Origin: Pseudomonadota bacterium
Lineage (GTDB): Bacteria; Pseudomonadota; Gammaproteobacteria; Acidiferrobacterales; Acidiferrobacteraceae
Length of the DNA stretch: 38,878 bases
Assembly: GCA_021785035.1 (NCBI GenBank)
Contig: JAJYGP010000017.1
Coordinates: 1 to 38,878, forward strand
Direction of reading: 5' to 3'
Shown here: positions 25,150 to 33,578 of the stretch, piece after piece
Position numbering within the stretch: the first letter of the stretch is position 1
How the letters are laid out: each line of letters starts with the position of its first letter
The notes under the pieces: model-generated
Seen by the model: only the letters and a program-made list of their open reading frames with translations
Databases searched by the model: none
What the model was told of the DNA's origin: nothing
Position numbers and translations under genes: made by a program

Positions 25150-25335
25150 ATGGCGCACACTGCTCACTGCGTAGAGACGATCATCGCCCGACAGACCCTG
25201 CGCAAGACCGCATCATATCGGTCGAGCTTGGCATTCCAGACCTGGCCGTGCCGCCTTGCGACTCCATTGCGCGTGCTTTTCGTCTGGAAACGAATCTGCC
25301 GCTTACCGCGGGATTCGCATCGCGACCTGTTATGA
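25150..25335 (+). CDS. Possible small protein coupled to otsB
   Basis: A 61-codon ORF with a strong AGGAGA 5 nt before its ATG. Its TGA stop overlaps the otsB start (ATGA at 25332). The peptide is arginine-rich with a hydrophobic middle and resembles nothing I know. The case for it is positional: a good ribosome-binding site on the predicted transcript, and exact coupling to a gene that has no ribosome-binding site of its own. The alternative is that otsB itself begins further upstream in another open frame (from 25101) and this ORF is incidental. Confidence 0.4.
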   Translation: MAHTAHCVETIIARQTLRKTASYRSSLAFQTWPCRLATPLRVLFVWKRICRLPRDSHRDLL

Positions 25336-26126
25336 AAGAACTTGCGCCAGCCAAAACTTTAGACGGCTTTTTTTTCGATCTCGCTCGCGCGAGAACACGA
25401 CTACTCGTTCTGGACTACGATGGGACCCTCGCGCCGTTTGCGATGCGCCGCGAGGACGCGCAACTCTATCCCGGCGTAGCCTCGCTTCTCGAAACCGCGA
25501 TGAGCCGAGGGACCGAAATCGTGTTCATCACGGGCCGCCCAGCGCGTGAGCTGGCAGACCGCTTGCCGTTTTCCGGGATTGAGATTTTTGGGGCCCACGG
25601 CTACGAGCATCTCGCCGCGAACGGGACCCTGACCCAGAAATCGCTTCCCGCGCCCGTAGAGGCGGCTTTGTCCAAAATGGACCAGATGGTCGTCACATCA
25701 GGATATGCCTATGCGCGGGAGCGCAAACATGGGACGCTCGCCATTCATTGGCGCCATGAGGAGGCCCCCACGAGGCGCGCCCTGAAAGAACTGGGGGCAC
25801 AACTGCAAGGCCAGCTCACGGCAGGCATGCAGGCCCTACCATTTGACGGCGGACTCGAGTTTCGGGCCATAGACCACCATAAGGGGACCGCTTTAGCCAA
25901 CCTCCTCGACCGCCACCCGAACGCCCACGTCGCCTACCTCGGAGACGACACCACCGACGAGGACGCTTTTGCCGCACTTCCTCCTGAGGGACTCGGTGTG
26001 CTCGTAAGACCAGAGTTACGTGAGACCCAAGCCGACATCTGGCTAAAGCCCCCCGAAGAACTCCGCGGATTTCTGTCGCGATGGGCCACTCTTGCCCCAC
26101 TGCCGCAGCCCCGTAGGGCTTACTAA
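25332..26126 (+). CDS. otsB: Trehalose-6-phosphate phosphatase
   Basis: HAD-superfamily phosphatase removing phosphate from trehalose-6-phosphate to give trehalose, the second step of the OtsA/OtsB pathway. It has 264 residues from ATG 25332. Motif I with the nucleophilic and acid aspartates is LVLDYDGTLAPF (Asp28, Asp30), motif II region FITGRPARE, and the Mg-binding motif YLGDDTTDEDAF. FDGGLEFRAIDHHKGTA is the family's substrate-lid segment. No Shine-Dalgarno precedes the ATG; it overlaps the stop of a short upstream ORF. It precedes otsA by about 450 bp. Confidence 0.93.
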   Translation: MKELAPAKTLDGFFFDLARARTRLLVLDYDGTLAPFAMRREDAQLYPGVASLLETAMSRGTEIVFITGRPARELADRLPFSGIEIFGAHGYEHLAANGTLTQKSLPAPVEAALSKMDQMVVTSGYAYARERKHGTLAIHWRHEEAPTRRALKELGAQLQGQLTAGMQALPFDGGLEFRAIDHHKGTALANLLDRHPNAHVAYLGDDTTDEDAFAALPPEGLGVLVRPELRETQADIWLKPPEELRGFLSRWATLAPLPQPRRAY

Positions 26127-26572
26127 GCCAGAGCGGTTGACACGCGTCGCGCTGTGATAAACAGGCTCTCAGAGTACGGCGCGCCGGTGAGAACCAGCCG
26201 CGACCAGATCGTCTTCTCATCTTGAGGAACGAGGTGCCCATGACAAACGGATGCGTGAGCGAGCGATCGCGTTTACACTCCCCTATACTAAAAAGTTGCG
26301 AAGGCTTAAAAAACACTCGGCCACGCTCATAGCCCCGACCGTAACGATAAGTGAGGGCGGTGCGCGATCCTATTTTCGGTGCCGCCGAGCACTGACCAGA
26401 GTAGGCACTAAAACTCGTAGGCGCGGCCCGCTCCGGAACGGAGGAGAAACCGACAAGGACGTTTTCAAACGGCAGTTTCGGTGCTTTTTTGCGCCCGTCG
26501 AAATCAAGGAACATGGTATCAAGACCGGCTACGCAAGCGCGTTGTGAGCCAGAAGCCCGCCAAGGAGGCAAC
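26127..26572. other. 446-bp gap between otsB and otsA
   Basis: No supportable gene. There is an isolated TTGACA at 26137-26142, without a good -10 box at 16-18 bp (TAAACA is 15 bp away). There is also a TATACT at 26284-26289 with no -35 partner. Open frames here (for example 26251-26547) have no ribosome-binding site and no recognisable product. A GGAGGAG near 26440 has no start codon after it. The region may carry a separate otsA promoter or be a decayed sequence. Confidence 0.35.
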
Positions 26573-28069
26573 ATGAACGACATGACAACCGGCAGCAAGC
26601 GGCTCGTTGTGGTCTCAAACCGGCTACCTATTGTCGTAAAGCAACTCGACGACCAATGGACCTTCACCCCTGGCTCGGGCGGACTTGTGAGCGCCTTGGC
26701 GCCTGTCCTGCGCAATCGCGGCGGTATCTGGATCGGTTGGCCCGGGACGGTCGATGCAGAACCGGAGTCCCTGACCGAGCTGCTACACGAGGCCACACGC
26801 CATTCCGGCTACACCCTAAAGCCAGTCACACTCGACAATAGAGACAAGGAAGACTTCTACTACGGCTTTGCCAATGAGGTCATATGGCCACTCTTCCACG
26901 ACCTCCAATCGCATTGCAATTTTGCGCCGCGTTACTGGGATGCCTATACCCGGGTGAATCGGAAATTTGCAGAGGTCATCACCGAAAACGTTGAATCCGG
27001 TGATTTTATTTGGGTACACGATTACCACTTGATGACTGTGGGCCAGGAGCTTCGGGCGCTCGGGCTCAGAGCGCGGACCGGGTTTTTTCTCCACATTCCG
27101 TTTCCCCCACTCGATATCTACATGAAACTCCCCTGGAGATTTCCGCTGCTACGCGCGCTGCTCGAATACGACCTGATCGGCTTTCAAACCTTGCGCGACC
27201 GGCGAAACTTTCTCCAGTGTGTGCGCCTCATAGCGCCCGACCTCGCGGTCACGGGCAAGGGCCAAGTGATCACTTTGCGAGTGGGGGGTCGGGAATTGCG
27301 GGTCGGAACTTTTCCGATCGGAATTGATTTTAAGGAGTTTGCGCGCGACGGGAAGTCCGATGAGGTCATACGCAAGGCCAAACACCTCCATGAAGATCTG
27401 CCCGGACGCCAAGTCCTACTCGGTGTGGATCGGCTCGATTACACCAAGGGCATCTGCCATAGATTCGAGGCATTCCGCAACGCCTTACAACGATTCCCGG
27501 AGCTCCATCACCGCACGACCCTGATCCAGGTCGTCGTCCCAAGCCGCGAGGACATCCCCAAATATCACGCTCTCAAGATGGAAATGGAGCGGCTGGTGGG
27601 CGAGATCAACGGCCAGTTCACCCAGTCAGGATGGGTGCCGATCCATTACATCTTTCGCAGCCTAAACCGAACCGAGCTCCTTGCCTATTACAGGGCCTGC
27701 GAAATCGCGCTGATCACCCCCTTGAAGGATGGAATGAACCTGGTGGCTAAAGAGTTCTGCGCGGTAAGCCCGGAAGGTGAAAGCGTGTTGATTCTGTCCG
27801 AATTTGCAGGCGCTGCAGCCCAGCTCCAAAAGGGCGCCCTGCTCGTGAACCCCTATAGCGTAGAAGAGGTCGCCGAAGCGATCCATCGGGCAATACACAT
27901 GGGCCCGGGGGAGAGGCGAGCGCGGATGCATAAGTTAAAGCGTTTCGTCCGCGAGTATGACATCTTCTGGTGGGTCGATGCCTTCCTGAAGGCTGCCATC
28001 GCTAAGGACCTCAGCAATTTCCCGGCGCCCGAAGAATACGTTCCTCACATGGAGACCATATCACTCTAA
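26573..28069 (+). CDS. otsA: Trehalose-6-phosphate synthase
   Basis: GT20 glycosyltransferase that joins UDP-glucose (or another NDP-glucose) and glucose-6-phosphate to trehalose-6-phosphate, producing an osmo- and stress-protectant. It has 498 residues. Substrate-binding blocks are VVSNRLPIVVK, GSGGLVSALAPVL, WVHDYHLMTVGQELR, GVDRLDYTKGI and the NDP-sugar site LKDGMNLVAKEF. ATG 26573 has a perfect AAGGAGG at 26562-26568. It works with OtsB immediately upstream. The intervening gap suggests separate initiation as well as a common transcript. Confidence 0.96.
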   Translation: MNDMTTGSKRLVVVSNRLPIVVKQLDDQWTFTPGSGGLVSALAPVLRNRGGIWIGWPGTVDAEPESLTELLHEATRHSGYTLKPVTLDNRDKEDFYYGFANEVIWPLFHDLQSHCNFAPRYWDAYTRVNRKFAEVITENVESGDFIWVHDYHLMTVGQELRALGLRARTGFFLHIPFPPLDIYMKLPWRFPLLRALLEYDLIGFQTLRDRRNFLQCVRLIAPDLAVTGKGQVITLRVGGRELRVGTFPIGIDFKEFARDGKSDEVIRKAKHLHEDLPGRQVLLGVDRLDYTKGICHRFEAFRNALQRFPELHHRTTLIQVVVPSREDIPKYHALKMEMERLVGEINGQFTQSGWVPIHYIFRSLNRTELLAYYRACEIALITPLKDGMNLVAKEFCAVSPEGESVLILSEFAGAAAQLQKGALLVNPYSVEEVAEAIHRAIHMGPGERRARMHKLKRFVREYDIFWWVDAFLKAAIAKDLSNFPAPEEYVPHMETISL

Positions 28070-28221
28070 CTCTTAGCCCGCAAAAAGGCCGCGGAGCATA
28101 CGCGTAGACCAGCCCCGTGCGCTAGTTGCAAACCCACCCTAACATCCACGCCCGTCGCTACCCCGGTCTCAGGGCTCCTGTCAAGATTGCTGATCATGGG
28201 CTTGCGGATTACACTTACGCG

Positions 28222-30207
28222 ATGAATGTCCTAAGCGGTCTCAATGATCAACAACGTGAGGCCGTACAGCTTATCGATGCCCCGCTTTTGGTGCTAGCGG
28301 GCGCCGGCAGCGGCAAGACCACCGTGATCGCCCGCAAAATCGCCCACCTCATCACCCACGGAGGCTATGATCCGGCCCATATCGCCGCAGTGACCTTCAC
28401 AAATAAAGCGGCGCGCGAAATGCGCGAACGTGCGGCGGCTCTCCTACCCGTTTCGTCGCGTCGCGGCCTCACTGTGCTCACCTTTCACGCCCTTGGCTTG
28501 AAGATCATCCGCGAAGAGCTCGGGGCGATGGGTTTGCGCCCTGGATTTACTCTCCTTGATCCCCATGATGCTGAAGCCATAGCCAAAGATCTGTGCCGTG
28601 ATCGATTCGGCACAGACACCCCGGCTGAACGAGTCGCCCAGCAGATTCGGGGATGGAAAGACGCCCTCGTGACGCCGCGAACCGCGGTGCTCGAGGCCCC
28701 GGACGAAGGGGCCGTTTACGCCGACTATACGGAACGTCTGCGGGCCTACAATGCCATTGACCTAGACGATCTCATTTTGCTGCCCGCGAAGCTTCTTACC
28801 GACGACCCGTCCGCCCGTGCCCGTTGGCATGAGCGGCTGCGTTATCTTCTAGTCGACGAATACCAAGATACCAATGATGGGCAGTACCGCCTCGCGCGGG
28901 CCTTGGCAACGGATGCCTTCACCGCGGTCGGAGACGACGATCAATCCGTCTATTCCTGGCGGGGCGCGCGGCCCGAGAATCTAAATCGCTTGGTCGAGGA
29001 TTACCCACGGCTTTCGGTCATAAAACTCGAACAAAACTATCGATCCACCGGTCGCATCCTGAAGGCAGCCAACGCTGTCATCGCGAATAATCCGCATCTT
29101 TTTCCAAAGAAACTTTGGAGCGGCCATGGATTCGGGGATCCGATTAAAGTGCTGGTCGCTCGCGACGAGGAGCATGAGGCGGCGCGTGTGGTAGCTCAGC
29201 TTATGCACGACAAGTTTGTACGCAAGGGCGACTTCGGCGACTACACGATTCTGTACCGAGGTAACCACCAAGCCCGCCCGTTTGAACAGGTGCTCCGCGA
29301 ACACCGCATCCCCTATTTTCTGAGTGGCGGCACCTCGTTCTTCGACCGCGTCGAGGTACGCGATGCGGTCGCTTATCTGCGTCTTCTCCACAACCCGGCT
29401 GACGATGCCGCGTTCTTACGCGTCTGCAACGTCCCCAAACGAGAGATCGGGCCCGTTGCCGTCGAGCGCCTGCGCGACTATGCCGAGCGCCGCGGGCAAC
29501 CCTTATTGCGGTGTTGCCACGAGCTGGGGCTTGCGAATCACGTGAGCACGCCGCAAGCCGCGGCCCTTCATCGCTTTGCAGTCTTCATAGAGACTATGAC
29601 AGACAAGGCCCAGGACCTCGCTCCGGGTCCGCTTTTGCGGTCCGTGTTGCATGAAGTCGGCTACGAGGGATTCGTCCTCGAGGGCACGCCCGATGCCAGG
29701 GCAGGGCGCCGGCGTATAGAGTTCTTACAAGAGTTTTTAGACTGGGTCGACTACCTTGGGCGTGACGAGGCCGGGCGGGCCTTCGAGGACGTGGTATCGC
29801 AGATTATCTTGGCGGGCATGACGGACAAGGACCGGGAGCCGGATGGGAAAAGCGTTCGGCTTATGACGCTCCATGCCGCGAAAGGCCTTGAATTCCCCCA
29901 CGTGTTTCTGGTTGGCATGGAGGAGGAAATCCTGCCTCATAGGGCGAGTCTTGCGACTGACGGTCTTGAGGAGGAACGCCGTCTCGCCTACGTTGGCATG
30001 ACCCGCGCGCGCCAGACCCTTACCATCAGTTATGCCCAGCACCGGCGCCGCCAAGGGGCGATTCAGGAAACCAGTCCCAGTCGCTTTCTTAGCGAAATGC
30101 CTGCAGAAGATCTGGTGTGGGATGGGCGCGAAGACAAGGATCCTGCCGAGCGCCTTCTGCACGGCGCCTCCCATCTCCAAGGCCTACGAGGTTTACTTGG
30201 CCCTTAG
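28222..30207 (+). CDS. rep: ATP-dependent DNA helicase Rep
   Basis: Superfamily 1A 3'-5' helicase that removes proteins from DNA ahead of the replication fork. It has 661 residues against 673 in E. coli. Motif I is LVLAGAGSGKTTVI, motif Ia AAVTFTNKAAREM, motif II LLVDEYQDTNDGQY, motif III VGDDDQSVYSWRGA, motif IV VIKLEQNYRST, motif V LMTLHAAKGLEFPHVFLVG and motif VI RRLAYVGMTRARQTL. The sequence is closer to Rep than to UvrD or PcrA, for example in GGTSFFDRVEVRDAVAYLRL and NVPKREIGP. ATG 28222 gives the family N-terminus (LNDQQREAV); the frame is open 32 codons further upstream but unconserved. Confidence 0.94.
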   Translation: MNVLSGLNDQQREAVQLIDAPLLVLAGAGSGKTTVIARKIAHLITHGGYDPAHIAAVTFTNKAAREMRERAAALLPVSSRRGLTVLTFHALGLKIIREELGAMGLRPGFTLLDPHDAEAIAKDLCRDRFGTDTPAERVAQQIRGWKDALVTPRTAVLEAPDEGAVYADYTERLRAYNAIDLDDLILLPAKLLTDDPSARARWHERLRYLLVDEYQDTNDGQYRLARALATDAFTAVGDDDQSVYSWRGARPENLNRLVEDYPRLSVIKLEQNYRSTGRILKAANAVIANNPHLFPKKLWSGHGFGDPIKVLVARDEEHEAARVVAQLMHDKFVRKGDFGDYTILYRGNHQARPFEQVLREHRIPYFLSGGTSFFDRVEVRDAVAYLRLLHNPADDAAFLRVCNVPKREIGPVAVERLRDYAERRGQPLLRCCHELGLANHVSTPQAAALHRFAVFIETMTDKAQDLAPGPLLRSVLHEVGYEGFVLEGTPDARAGRRRIEFLQEFLDWVDYLGRDEAGRAFEDVVSQIILAGMTDKDREPDGKSVRLMTLHAAKGLEFPHVFLVGMEEEILPHRASLATDGLEEERRLAYVGMTRARQTLTISYAQHRRRQGAIQETSPSRFLSEMPAEDLVWDGREDKDPAERLLHGASHLQGLRGLLGP

Positions 30208-30449
30208 TGTGCCGACCCTCGCCTCTCCTCTTTGCGCGAAGGATTAGATGTGATGGCCCCGGGACAGCCGCACCAGCGACTCACCTAAAGAGAGCCGGGC
30301 TCCCCGAGCCTAGCGGCCCTGATATCTTCTGTCCGGCTGTATGACGAAGCCATTGACACCCCTCCCCCACAAAGTAGCGCCACCCCCGGCTTTTCGGTAC
30401 CCTAATGGGGCCCATCGTCCGTTTCATCATTGGGGCAGGGGGACTTTGA

Positions 30450-31745
30450 ATGAGCAGGACCCGTCTTAGTAAGGCGCTCGGACTCGCCCACTCTCGCAGC
30501 GAAAAAAGCGGCAAACCGTACGCCGTCATCCTTTTTAGTATCGACCGTTTTCGCCTCCTGAATCACCGTTTCGGCTACGCGGTCGCCAACCGGGTTCTCA
30601 ATCGGGTAGCGGAAACCGCCCGCCTCACGCTCGGTCGCGGACGGACCGTGGGCCGTTGGGGGAGCGATGAATTTTTGTGTTTACTGCCGGATTGTGAGCC
30701 CCGCGAGGTAATAGGGCGGGCACGGGCCCTGGCCGATGCTATCAGTGGTCTTGTCATTCCCGCAGGCAGCGAAGTCATCAATGTGACCGCAAGCTTTGGG
30801 ACCGCGTCATCGCCCGACAACGGCGCCACCGTCCAAGAACTTATGAACGCGGCGGACGAAGCTTTGCTTCAAGCGAAAAGCCATGGCCGTAACCGCGTTT
30901 TTTCGGCCGCCGATCTTCCTAACCGGATATTTAAAATGGGCGCCGTACTCGAAGCGGCCCTGCGTGAAGACCGTGTCGTCCCCGCCTACCAACCCATAGT
31001 AGACCTGGTGACAAACCGAGTCGTCGCCGAAGAAGCCTTGGCCCGCATCGTCACGGTGGACGGCCTCGTCTTAGCGGCCGACGAGTTCATAGAGGCAGCG
31101 AGCCAATTCCGTTTAACCTACAAGATCGACTGGACCGTCTTATTGAGCGCCCTTGCGCGTCATCAGCATAGACCGGCCGGGATAACCCACTTCGTTAATA
31201 TCTCAAGCGATCTCCTCAGGCACCCGCGGCTGCTTATTGAGCTTCTCGCGTCAGCGAAATTACATTTCGTTCCCGACTTGCCCGGCATCAAACCGTTTGT
31301 TATCGAAGTAACGGAGCGCGAACTGCTGGACAACACCAAGCTGACGCGCGAGCGCCTGGCCCCGTTCTTGGAATTCGGCATGCAACTTGCGCTCGATGAC
31401 TTCGGGAGCGGCTATTCGTCCTTTCAGTACTTGGCCGACCTACCCGTCTCCTTCCTCAAAATCGATGGCCGACTGATCAGCCGCATACATGAACCGAAGG
31501 TGCGCTCGATCATACGCGGCATACAAGCGGTGGCGAGCGAACTCAATATCACAACCCTCGCCGAATACGTCGAAACAGAACAACAAGTCGATATCCTACG
31601 TCAAGTAGGTGTGCGCTGGGCCCAGGGTCACTTTTTTGGAACTGCTGTCGTTGATGAGTCCGTCGCCGAGCAAAGACGGGCCATGAGCGTCAATTGGGCC
31701 CAAGGCTACTACTACCTGAAGCCCGTTGTGGTCCCTGCGCCCTAG
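30450..31745 (+). CDS. GGDEF-EAL protein, probable c-di-GMP phosphodiesterase
   Basis: A 431-residue cytosolic two-domain protein with no sensor or membrane segment. The GGDEF domain (about 20-150) has GSDEF at 71-75 and no RxxD inhibitory site at the expected place. The EAL domain (about 170-410) keeps the catalytic set: EAL at 195-197, the Asn in HFVNISSDL, the Glu in VIEVTERELL, DDFGSGYSSF, LKIDGRLI, AEYVETEQQ and WAQGHFFG. It therefore looks like a phosphodiesterase with a possibly regulatory cyclase domain. A second copy of the WAQGxxx motif occurs near the C-terminus (NWAQGYYYL). The 3' end overlaps the convergent patatin gene by 56 bp. ATG 30450 follows GGGGGAC. Confidence 0.9.
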   Translation: MSRTRLSKALGLAHSRSEKSGKPYAVILFSIDRFRLLNHRFGYAVANRVLNRVAETARLTLGRGRTVGRWGSDEFLCLLPDCEPREVIGRARALADAISGLVIPAGSEVINVTASFGTASSPDNGATVQELMNAADEALLQAKSHGRNRVFSAADLPNRIFKMGAVLEAALREDRVVPAYQPIVDLVTNRVVAEEALARIVTVDGLVLAADEFIEAASQFRLTYKIDWTVLLSALARHQHRPAGITHFVNISSDLLRHPRLLIELLASAKLHFVPDLPGIKPFVIEVTERELLDNTKLTRERLAPFLEFGMQLALDDFGSGYSSFQYLADLPVSFLKIDGRLISRIHEPKVRSIIRGIQAVASELNITTLAEYVETEQQVDILRQVGVRWAQGHFFGTAVVDESVAEQRRAMSVNWAQGYYYLKPVVVPAP

Positions 31746-32670
31746 CCAGCGCATGTAGATCAGCCAAGCGCTCGCGAGCGGCGGCACGCCCGGCGGCAAT
31801 CGCGGCCCGCGCCTTGTAAAACTCGAAGGGCCCAATGGCTTCGACATCGGGCGTTAAATAGAGAGCCGGTTGGTGCGCCAAAAGCCGCAGCCGAACAACC
31901 TGAGCCTGCGCAATATTGATAGCCTGGGTCAATACCGAACGGGTCCGCCAATGGGCCCCAGGGGCGATCGTCGGCTCGGTCAACTGCCCCTCCAACCACG
32001 CCCGAACAGGCTTCGTGCGCCGCATCCACCTCTGGTCCAAAAGCTGTCGTAATTGACCCCGCCACGCCCTCGAATACGGAGTCATCTCGGTTGGAGACAA
32101 AGACCTTGCCCCTTGGTGGACAGCGACCGCCACCACCGGTTCCCCAAAACTTTCCGCGGCAATATCAAATGGCACCGGATTCACGACCCCGCCATCAATG
32201 AGCATCCGACCCTCCCAAGGGTGAGGCGCCAAAAGACCCGGCAAAGACAAACTGGCTCGCACCGCGTTCACGGCCGAACCGCGGCGCAAAACAACCTCCT
32301 CACCGCTTTGCAAATCGGTGGCAATCGCAAGAAACGCAATCGCGAGATCCTCGATATTTGCGGATCCTAGGTGTTCCTCCAAAAAAGTAGTGATATTTCG
32401 CCCAGAGCAAACACCGCCATTGGCGGAATCCGGAAAAAATAGCTGTACGGTCCGTTTCCAGTCGACCCCGAGCGCTACCTCGCTCAGCAGCCGGACGTCC
32501 CCGTGGCGCGCGTATAAGGCACCGATTTGGGCGCCAATGCTTGAGCCCGCTATGGCCCGGACCGTCAATCCATGCTCAGCAAGCACTTCTAAGACCCCGA
32601 TATGGGCGAGACCGCGCGCACCTCCAGCTCCCAGAGCCAGCACTAAACCGCACCCCTCAGCATTGACCAT
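31690..32670 (-). CDS. Patatin-like phospholipase (RssA-like)
   Basis: A 326-residue Ser-Asp dyad lipid hydrolase of the bacterial patatin/RssA type. The oxyanion hole is GAGGARG at 14-20, the nucleophile Ser44 is in GSSIG (42-46), and Asp159 is in DGG. RASLSLPGLLAPH is the characteristic fourth block. There is no signal peptide, so it is likely cytosolic or membrane-associated; the lipid substrate is unknown. ATG 32670 is chosen because GGAGGAG lies directly upstream; the longer frame to 32751 is not needed. The C-terminal 18 codons are antisense to the end of the GGDEF-EAL gene. Confidence 0.9.
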   Translation of the reverse strand: MVNAEGCGLVLALGAGGARGLAHIGVLEVLAEHGLTVRAIAGSSIGAQIGALYARHGDVRLLSEVALGVDWKRTVQLFFPDSANGGVCSGRNITTFLEEHLGSANIEDLAIAFLAIATDLQSGEEVVLRRGSAVNAVRASLSLPGLLAPHPWEGRMLIDGGVVNPVPFDIAAESFGEPVVAVAVHQGARSLSPTEMTPYSRAWRGQLRQLLDQRWMRRTKPVRAWLEGQLTEPTIAPGAHWRTRSVLTQAINIAQAQVVRLRLLAHQPALYLTPDVEAIGPFEFYKARAAIAAGRAAARERLADLHALARAQGPQRASGSSSLGPN

Positions 32671-32752
32671 AAACTCCTCCTGAGAACAGTCTAGCTCATC
32701 AGGAAAAAACATGGCGGAAACAGAAGCCGGGGCGCACAAGAACGCCGACATC

Positions 32753-32761
32753 TGCTAGAAT
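32753..32761 (+). promoter_or_regulatory. Extended -10 promoter of the unknown membrane-protein gene
   Basis: TGCTAGAAT (TGn plus TAGAAT) would start transcription near 32768. That leaves a 5' leader of about 48 nt before ATG 32816, or about 6 nt before ATG 32774. Confidence 0.5.
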
Positions 32762-32815
32762 GCGCGAACGGCTATGTCGCGTGTCCATCCGACCAAAGAC
32801 CGGAACAGGGAAGCT

Positions 32816-33535
32816 ATGTACTCAAAGCCCGCTCTATCCGACTATCTCGCAAAACTCTCCGTCGCTCCCGAGCTCTTTCCGTTTTTTTATCGTCGCCTGA
32901 TCAGCCTGCGTTTCCCGATTGATGTCGGCGAGATTCTCGAGCTTCGCTACTTAAGCCACCATGTGATCGATCACGCCGAAAACGACGGACTCGGGCGTGA
33001 ATTCGGAGAATTCGCAACCGATCGCCAACGCGATATGGATGACCTTAATATTAGCAAGGCGAATCATCGCGAACGCCTCACACAACTTTTGCTTTTGATT
33101 CGGGATTACCAAAAGGCCCATGCCATCCGCTCGGATGCCGACGAAGCAAAGCTGCGCGCCGAGATAGACCGCAACCATTTTGCGCAACGGCAATCCCGGC
33201 GCTACGGCAAAACGGCGGGCATTGCCGCCTTGATCACGGCCGCAAGTTCGTTTCTTTTGAGCCCGCCGGCCATCCTGATGCAGGGCCTTACGGTCTTTCT
33301 CACCTATCTATCGCTTGACTATTTTTATTCGCAATCCGCGCTAAGGCGCGAGGAGCACATTCTGTCGCGCGAACTGGGAGATGTCCTGAGGCACCGCGTA
33401 CGGGCCGTCAACTGGAAGGCGGTCGTCCGTCAAACAGGCGCGATACTGGGCTACACGCGGCCGCGCGGAGGGGAAGCCTTCCGCATCGAGCACGAAGTGG
33501 AGCCGCATCAAGTCGTCGAATTACGCGATTTTTGA
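32816..33535 (+). CDS. Unrecognised protein with a membrane hairpin
   Basis: A 239-residue protein I cannot assign. The first ~140 residues are charged and probably helical (EFGEFATDRQRDMDDLNISK, then LTQLLLLIRDYQKAHAIRSD). Two adjacent hydrophobic segments follow (about 145-185, AGIAALITAASSFLLSPPAI and LMQGLTVFLTYLSLDYFY), and the C-terminus is basic then acidic. This suggests a large N-terminal cytosolic domain anchored by a two-helix hairpin. ATG 32816 (MYSKPALSDYLAKL) has AGGGA 4 nt upstream. ATG 32774 would add 14 residues and be nearly leaderless. It is monocistronic between two minus-strand genes. Confidence 0.7.
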   Translation: MYSKPALSDYLAKLSVAPELFPFFYRRLISLRFPIDVGEILELRYLSHHVIDHAENDGLGREFGEFATDRQRDMDDLNISKANHRERLTQLLLLIRDYQKAHAIRSDADEAKLRAEIDRNHFAQRQSRRYGKTAGIAALITAASSFLLSPPAILMQGLTVFLTYLSLDYFYSQSALRREEHILSRELGDVLRHRVRAVNWKAVVRQTGAILGYTRPRGGEAFRIEHEVEPHQVVELRDF

Positions 33536-33578
33536 AAAGCGAGCGATCGGGAACGTCCTTGGGACCCAAGGCCTTTGG

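Noticed and set aside
26251-26547. 98-codon plus-strand frame between otsB and otsA
   Set aside because: There is no ribosome-binding site, the composition is atypical, and there is no recognisable product.
25816-26796. 326-codon open frame on the minus strand over otsB, the gap and otsA
   Set aside because: It is antisense to two well-recognised genes and its Ser/Arg-rich composition matches a shadow frame; no family motif is seen.
30353-30358. TTGACA before the GGDEF-EAL gene as a promoter
   Set aside because: No acceptable -10 box lies 15-19 bp downstream.
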